Shown piece after piece: positions 21,971 to 30,186 of a stretch of DNA of 34,086 nt; position 1 is the stretch's first letter, and each line of letters opens with the position of its first letter. Location of the stretch: positions 1 to 34,086 of the forward strand of contig JAZKZG010000144.1 in NCBI GenBank assembly GCA_045612565.1. Reading direction: 5' to 3'. The notes beneath the pieces were generated by a model. The model was not told the origin of the DNA, ran no database searches, and worked only from the letters and a program-made list of their open reading frames with translations. The translations under genes and the position numbers were made by a program. This DNA comes from RGIG9041 sp045612565. Lineage in GTDB: Bacteria > Bacillota > Clostridia > Oscillospirales > QAKW01.

Positions 21971-24640
21971 ATGAAAAAACGAATTTTAAGTTTTGTCATT
22001 ATTCTGGTAATGGCAATAGGCTTTTTGCCAACCATTTCGGTTGCAAATGCCGCAACATACGGTGACTTTACCTATGAAATTTCAAACGGTGAGGTTACAA
22101 TTACCGAATATGTTGGAGATGACACAGAAGTTGAAATTCCTTCAACAATCGAGGGTTATCCTGTAACCTCAATCGGTTATGGTGCATTTTATGAAAATGG
22201 CCTGACATCAATCACAATCCCCGATAGCGTAACATCAATCGGTGAGGAGGCATTTTATGGTTGCGAAAGCCTTACATCAGTGACAATCCCCGATAGTGTA
22301 ACATCAATTGGTTATAGTGCATTTGAAGGTTGCTCCAACCTTGAATCAATCACAATCCCCGATAGTGTAACATCAATCGGTTGGGGTGCATTTTATGGTA
22401 CTGCATATTATAATGATGAACAAAACTGGCAAGAGGAAGTTTTGTATATAGGTAATCATCTGATAGCAGCAACAGAATATATATCAAGTGATTATTTTAT
22501 GAAACTGAATACACTTACAATAGCAGACGAAGCATTTTGTGGTTGCGACAGCCTAACATCAATAACAATCCCCGATAGTGTAACCTCAATTGGTGAATAT
22601 GCATTTATGAATTGTTCTAATATACAAAGAGTATACATAACCGACATTTCAACTTGGTGTAAAATTGATTTTGAATATGATTCAATTTATGAAAATTACA
22701 ATTCAAATCCGTTATCTGAAGGAGCAGACCTTTATCTGAATGGTAATATCGTTGAAAACTTAGTGATCCCAACTGATATATCATCAATCAATAATCGTGC
22801 ATTTTACGGTTGTGAAAGTCTCACATCGGTTACAATCCCCGATAGCGTAACCTCAATCGGTGATCGAGCATTTTATGGTTGTAACAGCCTTACATCTGTC
22901 AAGTTAGGAGATAGTGTAACCTCTATTGGTGATTATGCATTTAGCAATTGTTCTAATATAGAAAAAGTATACATAACCGACGTTTCTGCTTGGTGTAAAA
23001 TTGATTTTAAAACCAGTGGTTCAAACCCGCTTTGTAATGGTTCTGATTTGTATCTTAATGGAAACAAGGTAAAAAAGCTTACTATTACAAATGATATAAC
23101 ATCAATTGATGATTATGTATTTTATAATTGCGACAGTCTTGAATCAGTTACAATAGGAGATGGTGTAACATCAATCGGTAATAGTGCATTTTCTTATTGT
23201 TACAGTCTTGAATCAATCACAATCCCCGACAGTGTAACATCAATCGGTAATAGTGCATTTTATGAATGCACAAGCCTCACATCAATCACAATCCCCGATA
23301 GCGTAACATCAATCGGTTCTTGTGCATTTTATGAATGCACAAGCCTCACATCAATCACAATCCCCGATAGCGTAACATCAATCGGTAGTGATGCATTTTC
23401 TTATTGTTACAGTCTTGAATCAATCACAATCCCCGATAGCGTAACATTGATTGATGATTATGCTTTTATGTCTTGTTACAGTCTCGAATCGATTACAATC
23501 GGAAAAGGTGTAGAAACAATAGGCTATGAGGCTTTTGATGAATGCACTGCACTTAAAAACGTGTATATTTCAGATATCAAGGCTTGGTGTAGTATTGAGT
23601 TTTGTGTGAACTACTGGGATCAACAGTATACATGTAATCCACTTTATTTAGGCGCGGATTTATATTTAAACGGTATTAAAGTTGTTGATCTTGTTATTCC
23701 GCATGGTGTAACAACCATTACAGACTATGCATTTTATAACTATCAGCAGTTAAAAACTCTCACTCTCCCCAAAAGCATATCATATATTGGATATTGTGCA
23801 TTTTATGAATGTCCGCTTACCGATATTTATTATGCGGGAACTGAATATGCCTATGAAGTAATAGCAAATGATTCGTATGCCCCGTATGTTGATAATATGC
23901 ACTATAAGTATATCTACAATCCGCCTGTGACAAACAGCACAACAGGTGAAACATATGCATCGCTTACCGAGGCGCTGAACACCGCAAAATCGGGCGAAAC
24001 AATAAAACTCAATGGCAATGTAACAGAAAATACAGTTACAATCGCCCCCGGTGTTGCGGTTGACCTTGGTGGTTTTGAACTTACAGCAAACTTTGTGCTC
24101 GGTCTTAATGAAAGCAACATATACGACAGCAACACTTCAAGCAAAGGCAAAATATATGTTGCCAAAAATAACGTCACATTCAGTAAAGATAACACTCAAC
24201 TTCCTGTTTATGATGCCCAAAACGGATGTTATCAATTTTTAAAAATCAACCTTGCAAGAGCAAATAAATTTGTATATTCAAACGGCGCGTATACAGCAGA
24301 GCCTGTATTTGGCGATTCGGCTACAATTGCAAAAGGTATTGCAAAGACACTCTTTAGTCAGGGTGCTGCCAAGAGCGGCGTAAATGTACGCATACGCGTT
24401 TCTTGGGTTGACAAAAACGATACATACACCGCAACACAGGATTATACATTCAAAGACAGCGAAGTAAATAAAGTTGTAAGTAGTTTTACAGGTTCAAAGT
24501 ATACCACAATCTTTGGCGCAACATTCAGTGAAGCAGTGCTCACACAGGGCGATTCGATTGAAATTTCAACAATTGTAGATTCTGACACAGGAGTTGAACT
24601 CTCGAGCGGAAAAATCAAAATCATCACAGCACAATTTTAA
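21971..24640 (+). CDS. BspA-type leucine-rich-repeat surface protein
   Basis: 889 residues, exported by a signal peptide (1-28, ending ANAA). About 45-645 hold LRR_5 (BspA/TpLRR) repeats of 23 residues with core LTSITIPDSVTSIGxxAFxxC, interspersed with longer inserts of the VYITDISTWCKIDF...ADLYLNG type seen in this family. From about 649 to the end is a different beta-rich module (ASLTEALNTAKSGETIKL, SQGAAKSGVNVRIRVSWVDK, DSIEISTIVDS) shared with the amber-interrupted gene at 28593. There is no LPXTG, SLH or GW motif, so attachment to the cell is unknown. BspA-like proteins bind host or environmental proteins and glycans. GGGAG lies 7 nt before the ATG; the promoter is only weakly recognisable. 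Confidence 0.88.
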   Translation: MKKRILSFVIILVMAIGFLPTISVANAATYGDFTYEISNGEVTITEYVGDDTEVEIPSTIEGYPVTSIGYGAFYENGLTSITIPDSVTSIGEEAFYGCESLTSVTIPDSVTSIGYSAFEGCSNLESITIPDSVTSIGWGAFYGTAYYNDEQNWQEEVLYIGNHLIAATEYISSDYFMKLNTLTIADEAFCGCDSLTSITIPDSVTSIGEYAFMNCSNIQRVYITDISTWCKIDFEYDSIYENYNSNPLSEGADLYLNGNIVENLVIPTDISSINNRAFYGCESLTSVTIPDSVTSIGDRAFYGCNSLTSVKLGDSVTSIGDYAFSNCSNIEKVYITDVSAWCKIDFKTSGSNPLCNGSDLYLNGNKVKKLTITNDITSIDDYVFYNCDSLESVTIGDGVTSIGNSAFSYCYSLESITIPDSVTSIGNSAFYECTSLTSITIPDSVTSIGSCAFYECTSLTSITIPDSVTSIGSDAFSYCYSLESITIPDSVTLIDDYAFMSCYSLESITIGKGVETIGYEAFDECTALKNVYISDIKAWCSIEFCVNYWDQQYTCNPLYLGADLYLNGIKVVDLVIPHGVTTITDYAFYNYQQLKTLTLPKSISYIGYCAFYECPLTDIYYAGTEYAYEVIANDSYAPYVDNMHYKYIYNPPVTNSTTGETYASLTEALNTAKSGETIKLNGNVTENTVTIAPGVAVDLGGFELTANFVLGLNESNIYDSNTSSKGKIYVAKNNVTFSKDNTQLPVYDAQNGCYQFLKINLARANKFVYSNGAYTAEPVFGDSATIAKGIAKTLFSQGAAKSGVNVRIRVSWVDKNDTYTATQDYTFKDSEVNKVVSSFTGSKYTTIFGATFSEAVLTQGDSIEISTIVDSDTGVELSSGKIKIITAQF
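23254..23386 (+). repeat. Identical tandem LRR-coding repeat (69-bp period)
   Basis: Bases 23254-23317 and 23323-23386 are identical over 64 bp at a 69-bp (23-codon) period. The same core, ATCACAATCCCCGATAGCGT, recurs with small changes throughout 22200-23460 and again near 28835 in the second BspA-type gene. Confidence 0.92.
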
Positions 24641-24645
24641 ATAAT

Positions 24646-24674
24646 AAAAGGGTCGATTACATCGACCCTTTTTT
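24646..24674. terminator. Bidirectional terminator between BspA-type and EamA genes
   Basis: 12-bp perfect stem (AAAAGGGTCGAT / ATCGACCCTTTT), 3-nt loop, T-run; the minus-strand stop codon (24657-24659) overlaps the stem and loop. Confidence 0.87.
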
Positions 24675-25529
24675 ATCTTTAAGTTGTATAAAAATTCCGA
24701 TTACGATAACGCAAAGTCCAAAGACCGAGGTTATTTTTATCTGTTCTTTCAGAATAAGTCCTGTCCACACAAGCGACAAAAACGGCGTTATGTACGCGAG
24801 GTTGGATATCTTTGCGGTATTGCCGAGTGACAGCGCCATCGCCCAAACTGTTGTTGCAATTGCCATCGTTGTGATTCCGTTCCACAAAAATCCGAGGTAT
24901 TGAACTCCCGAAAACGCAAATGAACTCCCTTTTGCAATCGTTATAATAAGTGTCAGCACAAATGTTGCAAAAAACGAGAGCATTACAGACAGGCTCTTGT
25001 TGTATTCATACTTTTTATTAAGCGCTGTAAACAGACCGTATGATACCGCGCCGAGCATACACAAAACGGCACCGCGTATAACACCTGTATCAAACTTTAA
25101 CAAGTCTCCGCCTGTAACAATTATAACACCTATGAACGAAAGCGCAATTGCAACTGCTTTGCGCACTGTCATTTTTTCTTTAAGAATTATACACGCAAAC
25201 ACCACGCTCATTATCGGCCATAGATAGTTTACAATAAACGCCTGTGACGCGGGCATACTGTTTGCACCCAGATAGTAAAATACGTAGTAGAAGAATGTGC
25301 CCGGCAGTCCTATTAAAATAATTGTGAAGATATCCTTTGCGTTGTATTTTTTTAAAAGTCTTATGTCTCCTGTAATGCAGTTTGTTACAAGCAGAAACAA
25401 CGACGCAAAAATCGAACTTAAACAAAGAACGGTAAAGCTGTCGAGACTATTAAGCAATAATTTTGACACCGTCGCCATCGATGACCACAAAAATATTGCA
25501 GTAGCTGCAAAAAAATATGCTTTTTTCAT
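24657..25529 (-). CDS. EamA/DMT-family membrane transporter
   Basis: 290 residues with about ten hydrophobic helices in two EamA halves (FLWSSMATVSKLLLN starts the first; GAVLCMLGAVSYGLFTALNK starts the second) and the family motif LWPIMSVVFACIILKEKM and its repeat TPFLSLVWTGLILKEQI. Drug/metabolite transporters of this type export amino acids or metabolites; the substrate cannot be told. Start: TGGAG lies 7 nt from this ATG, while the longer frame to 25556 would start at the predicted transcription start. It has a promoter of its own and converges on the BspA-type gene. Confidence 0.92.
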   Translation of the reverse strand: MKKAYFFAATAIFLWSSMATVSKLLLNSLDSFTVLCLSSIFASLFLLVTNCITGDIRLLKKYNAKDIFTIILIGLPGTFFYYVFYYLGANSMPASQAFIVNYLWPIMSVVFACIILKEKMTVRKAVAIALSFIGVIIVTGGDLLKFDTGVIRGAVLCMLGAVSYGLFTALNKKYEYNKSLSVMLSFFATFVLTLIITIAKGSSFAFSGVQYLGFLWNGITTMAIATTVWAMALSLGNTAKISNLAYITPFLSLVWTGLILKEQIKITSVFGLCVIVIGIFIQLKDKKGSM

Positions 25530-25561
25530 AAATTTACTCCAATAATTAAAATCCAATTTTT

Positions 25562-25589
25562 ATTATATTTAATTACACTCTAAAGTCAA
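25562..25589 (-). promoter_or_regulatory. Promoter of the EamA transporter gene
   Basis: Minus strand TTGACT (-35, 25584-25589), 16-bp spacer, TATAAT (-10, 25562-25567). The DNA from 25590 to 25721 between this and the nrdD promoter shows no further feature that I can support. Confidence 0.75.
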
Positions 25590-25721
25590 TATTTAAAAAT
25601 ATTTTGCATAAAGTTTCACCCGATTTTTAAAAAACACAAGACCAAATCATACCCTTTCGACAAAGTTTGCTATTTATACAACCTTTATGCGCATAAAATA
25701 CAATCTGTAGTAAAAATTGTA

Positions 25722-25772
25722 TTGACACCACAATATATTGTGTGTTATTATACTTGTGCACAATACATATTA
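25722..25772 (+). promoter_or_regulatory. nrdDG promoter with NrdR-box-like sites
   Basis: TTGACA (25722-25727) and TATTAT (25746-25751) with an 18-bp spacer. The spacer contains the perfect palindrome CACAATATATTGTG (25729-25742), matching the NrdR-box pattern. A degenerate copy, CACAATACATATTA (25759-25772), starts exactly 30 bp further on, three helical turns away, over the expected transcription start. Paired boxes on one face of the helix are the usual NrdR arrangement, so NrdR repression is likely. nrdR itself is not in the window. Confidence 0.82.
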
Positions 25773-25786
25773 AGGGAGAAATAACA

Positions 25787-27961
25787 TTGAAGATTATCAA
25801 AAGAAGCGGGGCTGAAGTGCCCTTTGACAGACAAAAAATTGAAATTGCAATAACTAAGGCAAACGAGAGCGTAATACCCTCGGAGAGAATGAGCGAAATA
25901 CAGATAAAGCGTATTGCCGAGGATGTTGAGATGGCGGCAAATAATATGAACCGTTCGCTCAGCGTTGAAGAAATTCAGGATATGGTCGAGGACCAGATAA
26001 TGAACCAACGTGCCTTTTCGGTTGCACGCAGATATATCACATACCGCTACACACGTGAACTCGTAAGAAAATCAAATACTACCGACGAGCAGATTTTGTC
26101 GCTTATCGAGTGCAATAACGAAGAAGTAAAGCAGGAAAACTCAAATAAAAATCCAACCGTCAACAGCGTTCAGCGCGATTATATGGCGGGTGAAGTGAGC
26201 AAGGATATCACACGCAGAATTCTTTTACCGCAGGATATTGTAAAGGCGCATGACGAGGGTCTTATTCACTTCCACGATGCCGACTATTTTGCACAGCATA
26301 TGCACAACTGCGACCTTGTAAACCTTGAGGATATGCTCCAGAACGGCACGGTTATAAGCGGTACACTCATCGAAAAACCGCACTCGTTTTCAACCGCCTG
26401 TAATATTGCAACGCAAATTATTGCACAGGTGGCATCTAGTCAGTACGGCGGTCAGTCGATAAGCCTTACACATCTTGCGCCGTTTGTTGATGTCAGCCGT
26501 AAAAAAATCACAAAAGAAGTCAAAACCGAGTTTGAGTCGGTTGGTGTAACACTTGATGACGAGAAACTCTCGGCAATTGTAGAGAGCAGACTGCGCGAGG
26601 AAATTCGTCGCGGTGTTCAGACAATTCAGTATCAGGTTGTAACACTTATGACAACAAACGGACAGGCTCCGTTTGTGACGGTGTTTATGTATCTCGGCGA
26701 GGCGCAAAACGAGCGTGAGAGAGGCGACCTTGCGCTTATTATCGAAGAAACACTTAACCAACGCTATCAAGGTGTGAAAAATCAGGATGGCGTGTGGATC
26801 ACCCCTGCTTTTCCAAAACTTATTTATGTTCTTGAAGAAGATAATATCCACAAAGACAGCAAGTATTATTACCTTACTCAACTTGCAGCAAAATGTACTG
26901 CAAAACGTATGGTGCCCGATTATATCTCTGAAAAAATAATGCTTAAAAACAAAATCGACAAAAACGGTGACGGTCATTGCTATACCTGTATGGGTTGCAG
27001 AAGTTTTCTCACTCCTTATGTTGATGAAAACGGAAAACCAAAGTATTATGGCAGATTTAATCAGGGCGTTGTTACTGTTAACCTTGTTGATATTGCGCTT
27101 ACAGCCAAGGGCGATATGGACGCGTTCTATAAAATATTTGACGAGAGAATGGAACTGTGCCACAGAGCGTTGCAGTACCGCCACGAAAGACTTACAGGCA
27201 CACTCTCGGATGCCGCGCCTATACTCTGGCAGCATGGTGCACTTCTGCGTTTAAAAAGCGGTGAAACCATTGATAAATACCTTCACGGCGGTTATTCAAC
27301 ACTGTCTCTCGGCTATGCGGGTCTTTGGGAGTGCGTATACGCGATGACAGGCAAAAAACTCACCGAAAAAGACGGCGAGGAGTTCGGCCTCGAAATAATG
27401 AGAAAACTTAACGAGTACACTGCCAAGTGGAAGGCTGACGAAAACATCGACTACAGTCTTTACGGCACACCGCTTGAAAGCACGACCTACAAGTTTGCAA
27501 AGTGTCTTCAAAAGCGTTTTGGCATCGTTAAGGGCGTGACCGACAGAACATACATCACCAACAGTTATCACATTCATGTGACCGAAAATATTGACGCGTT
27601 TGACAAACTCGCGCTTGAAGCCAAGTTCCAGGCGCTTTCGCCAGGTGGCGCTATATCGTACGTTGAAGTACCAAATATGAACGATAATCTTGATGCCGTA
27701 ATGTCGGTTATGAAGTTTATTTATGACAATATTATGTATGCCGAACTCAATACCAAGAGTGACTATTGCCAGGTGTGTGGTTTTGACGGAGAGATACAGG
27801 TTGTTGAAGAAGACGGCAAACTTGTTTGGGAGTGTCCGCACTGTAAAAACCGTGACCAGAGCAAAATGAACGTTGCCCGTCGTACATGCGGTTATATCGG
27901 TACACAGTATTGGAATCAGGGCAGAACGCAGGAAATCCGTGAAAGAGTTTTACACCTATAA
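25787..27961 (+). CDS. nrdD: Anaerobic (class III) ribonucleoside-triphosphate reductase
   Basis: 724 residues. It makes dNTPs from NTPs under anoxia using a glycyl radical. An N-terminal ATP-cone (KIIKRSGAEVPFDRQKIE, about 1-90) gives allosteric control. The catalytic barrel has FSTACNIAT and YTCMGCRSF cysteine motifs, a zinc site made of YCQVC and CPHC near the C-terminus, and the glycyl-radical loop RRTCGYIG with Gly702. Start: a TTG at 25787, 8 nt after GGGAG (25774-25778). The longer frame from 25742 would begin inside the promoter, and no ATG fits. Its stop overlaps the nrdG start (TAATG). Confidence 0.96.
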   Translation: MKIIKRSGAEVPFDRQKIEIAITKANESVIPSERMSEIQIKRIAEDVEMAANNMNRSLSVEEIQDMVEDQIMNQRAFSVARRYITYRYTRELVRKSNTTDEQILSLIECNNEEVKQENSNKNPTVNSVQRDYMAGEVSKDITRRILLPQDIVKAHDEGLIHFHDADYFAQHMHNCDLVNLEDMLQNGTVISGTLIEKPHSFSTACNIATQIIAQVASSQYGGQSISLTHLAPFVDVSRKKITKEVKTEFESVGVTLDDEKLSAIVESRLREEIRRGVQTIQYQVVTLMTTNGQAPFVTVFMYLGEAQNERERGDLALIIEETLNQRYQGVKNQDGVWITPAFPKLIYVLEEDNIHKDSKYYYLTQLAAKCTAKRMVPDYISEKIMLKNKIDKNGDGHCYTCMGCRSFLTPYVDENGKPKYYGRFNQGVVTVNLVDIALTAKGDMDAFYKIFDERMELCHRALQYRHERLTGTLSDAAPILWQHGALLRLKSGETIDKYLHGGYSTLSLGYAGLWECVYAMTGKKLTEKDGEEFGLEIMRKLNEYTAKWKADENIDYSLYGTPLESTTYKFAKCLQKRFGIVKGVTDRTYITNSYHIHVTENIDAFDKLALEAKFQALSPGGAISYVEVPNMNDNLDAVMSVMKFIYDNIMYAELNTKSDYCQVCGFDGEIQVVEEDGKLVWECPHCKNRDQSKMNVARRTCGYIGTQYWNQGRTQEIRERVLHL

Positions 27962-28476
27962 TGAATTACGCTGAAATTAAAAAAACAGATATTGCTAACG
28001 GTGCGGGAGTGCGTGTTTCACTCTTTGTGTCGGGATGCCGACACCATTGTCCCGACTGCTTTAACGCGTGTACGTGGGACTTTGGCTACGGAAAATCGTA
28101 CACCGACGAGACCGAGGAGATGATTATGTCATATCTTGCGCCCGAGTATATTTCGGGACTGACGCTAATCGGCGGTGAGCCGTTTGAGCCCGAAAATCAA
28201 AAGACGCTTTTATCGCTTTGTGAGCGGGTGAAAAAGGAATTGCCCAATAAAGATATCTGGTGTTATTCCGGCTTTACCATTGAGGAAATTTTAGAGGGGA
28301 GCCGAGCCAAAACCGAGCATTCACATGCGCTTTTAGAACATATTGACGTGCTTGTTGACGGCAGATTTGAAAAAGATAAAAAAGATATCCGTTTAAAATT
28401 CCGCGGAAGCACAAACCAGCGTATAATCGACGTAAAACAAACACTTTTGCAAAATAAAATAATTCTTTGGGAATAA
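27961..28476 (+). CDS. nrdG: Anaerobic ribonucleotide reductase activating protein (radical SAM)
   Basis: 171 residues. It generates the glycyl radical on NrdD using S-adenosylmethionine and a 4Fe-4S cluster held by Cys26, Cys30 and Cys33 (CRHHCPDC). TLIGGEPFEP is the SAM-binding GGE motif. Length and the MNYAEIKKTDIANG N-terminus are typical. The ATG shares one base with the nrdD stop codon, so translation is coupled, and a strong terminator follows. Confidence 0.95.
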   Translation: MNYAEIKKTDIANGAGVRVSLFVSGCRHHCPDCFNACTWDFGYGKSYTDETEEMIMSYLAPEYISGLTLIGGEPFEPENQKTLLSLCERVKKELPNKDIWCYSGFTIEEILEGSRAKTEHSHALLEHIDVLVDGRFEKDKKDIRLKFRGSTNQRIIDVKQTLLQNKIILWE

Positions 28477-28505
28477 AAAAAGGAACGACCTTGGTCGTTC
28501 CTTTT
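28477..28505 (+). terminator. Terminator after nrdG
   Basis: 13-bp perfect stem (AAAAGGAACGACC / GGTCGTTCCTTTT) with a 2-nt formal loop and a short T-tract. Confidence 0.87.
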
Positions 28506-28512
28506 GCGTTTG

Positions 28513-28542
28513 TTGACAAAATTTATATTAGTATTATATAAT
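28513..28542 (+). promoter_or_regulatory. Consensus promoter of the interrupted BspA-type gene
   Basis: Perfect TTGACA (28513-28518) and perfect TATAAT (28537-28542), 18-bp spacer. This is the best promoter by consensus in the window, yet it drives a gene with an early amber codon. Confidence 0.8.
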
Positions 28543-28592
28543 GTAAAAAATACTTTTGTAAATCAAAAAAGTCGAGAGGGAATTTTAAGAAT

Positions 28593-29972
28593 ATGAAAAA
28601 ACGAATTTTAAGTTTTGTTTTGGTTTTGGTAATGACACTCGGCTTAATGCCTGGCATTTCAATCGCAAATGCCGCAACATACGGTGACCTTACCTACGAA
28701 ATTTTCGATGGCTAGGTTACAATCACAGATTGTAACACAAGTGTTACAACAGTTGATATTCCCACCACGATCGAGGGTTATCCTGTAACCTCAATTGGTG
28801 AGGATGCATTTGATTATTGCTACAGACTCGCATCAATCACAATCCCCGATAGCGTAACATCAATTGGCAACTATGCTTTTTATTTAAGCTCAGGTCTCAC
28901 ATCAATCACAATTCCTGATGGTGTTACTTCAATCGGTAAATATGCATTTTGTTATTGCGAAAGCCTTAACACCGTTAATTATGGCGGAAGTGAAAGCGAT
29001 CGTGCCAATATTTTAATTGGTAATTATAACGAGCCTTTATTAAACGCAATGTGGAATTATCACGAACATAGTTTTGACAACGACTGTGACACAACCTGCG
29101 ATTGTGGTTATGAACGTGAAATAACCCACGCTTTTGGTGATTATGTGTCAGATGGCAACGCAACCACCGAAGCTGACGGCACAAAAACCCGCACCTGCTC
29201 GATTTGCGGCCACAAAGAAACAGTTGTTGATGAGGGTTCGAAAATAGATGACGGCTGTTTTATGACAAATATTTCAACAGGCGAGAGATATAAGTCACTT
29301 GAAGATGCGCTCAGAACCGCCAAATCGGGCGAAACAATCAAACTTACAGCCGATGTATCGGCGGGTTATGTTCTCGTAACTCCGGGTATCAGCGTCGATA
29401 TCAATGGCTATAACCTTACGGCAGATTATGTGGTTGGCTTCGAAAATACAAATGTTTTCGATAGCAAAACATCAGCCAAAGGAAAACTCACTATTTCAAA
29501 AAATAGCTTGTTTTTAAATAAAAACAACTCACAGTTACCTGTATATGATGATACAAACGGATGCTATGTATTCTTAAAGATTAATCTTTCAAGAGCAAAC
29601 AAATTTGTATACTCAGACGGCAATTATACAGCAGAACCCGTATTCGGTGACTCGGCAAAAATCGCAAACGGCATTGCAAAGACACTCTTTAGCCAGGGGG
29701 CTGACAAGAGTGGTGCAAATGTACGTGTTCGTGTATCTTGGATTGACAGAAACGGAACATATACCGCAACACAGGATTATACATACACCGATGCTATGGT
29801 AAGCAATGTTGTAAACAGCTTTACAGGCTCAAAGTATACATCAATCTTTGCGGCATCGTTCAGTGATGCAGTTCTTACCCAGGGTGATTCGATTGAAATT
29901 TCAACAATTGTAGATTCGTCTACAGGCGTACAGCTTTCAAGTAATACAATTACCGTTAATATGGCACAATAG
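28593..29972 (+). pseudogene. BspA-type LRR surface protein gene interrupted by an amber codon
   Basis: One frame of 460 codons from ATG 28593 to TAG 29970-29972, open except for TAG at codon 41 (28713-28715). The first 40 codons give a signal peptide (MKKRILSF..., ending ANAA) nearly identical to the gene at 21971. The equivalent codon there is GAG (Glu, in GEVTIT), so a single G-to-T change explains the stop. After it come about three LRR_5 repeats (IPDSVTSIG), a cysteine-rich stretch (CDTTCDCGYE, CSICGHKET) and, from about residue 223, the same C-terminal module as in the 889-residue protein. A downstream in-frame ATG (29049) lacks a signal peptide and a ribosome-binding site. It is a nonsense pseudogene, an assembly error, or a readthrough gene. 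Confidence 0.85.
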
Positions 29973-29974
29973 TG

Positions 29975-30007
29975 AAAAGGGGAAACGGTTTTCCGTTTCC
30001 TTTTTTT
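29975..30007 (+). terminator. Terminator after the interrupted BspA-type gene
   Basis: GGAAACGG / CCGTTTCC stem with TTTT loop, flanked by AAAA and seven Ts. Confidence 0.85.
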
Positions 30008-30112
30008 GATGGATTGATTAATAAAAAACGCAATTTTTTGGGTTTTTTCTGTTGCAGTGGTGATATGTATAAATGTTATATATTTTGAATAAAAATATGT
30101 ATATTTTGCGCA

Positions 30113-30141
30113 TAGAAATTTTAAATATCAGAATATATAAT
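30113..30141 (+). promoter_or_regulatory. Probable promoter of the giant beta-helix protein gene
   Basis: TATAAT at 30136-30141 with TAGAAA (30113-30118) 17 bp upstream as a weak -35 box. A second TATAAT at 30151-30156 has no good -35. The rest of 30008-30112 is AT-rich with no feature that I can name. Confidence 0.5.
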
Positions 30142-30186
30142 GATAATATGTATAATTGCACCAAAAATTAATCAGGAGGAAAACTT

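Noticed and set aside
22200..23460. CRISPR-like periodic repeats
   Set aside because: The 69-bp period is a multiple of three, lies within one reading frame and codes for LRR_5 units; there are no unique spacers and no cas genes.
26390..27841. Two long minus-strand frames (281 and 181 codons) antisense to nrdD
   Set aside because: No family resemblance, no ribosome-binding site, and the plus strand codes for a textbook NrdD; they are codon-bias shadows.
29049..29972. Separate 307-residue protein starting at ATG 29049
   Set aside because: It is in frame with the signal peptide and LRRs upstream and has no ribosome-binding site or export signal of its own; better seen as part of the amber-interrupted gene.
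28593..29972. Pyrrolysine as the meaning of the in-frame TAG
   Set aside because: The gene is not a methylamine methyltransferase, the paralogue has Glu at the position, and no pyl genes are in the window; a nonsense change is more likely.
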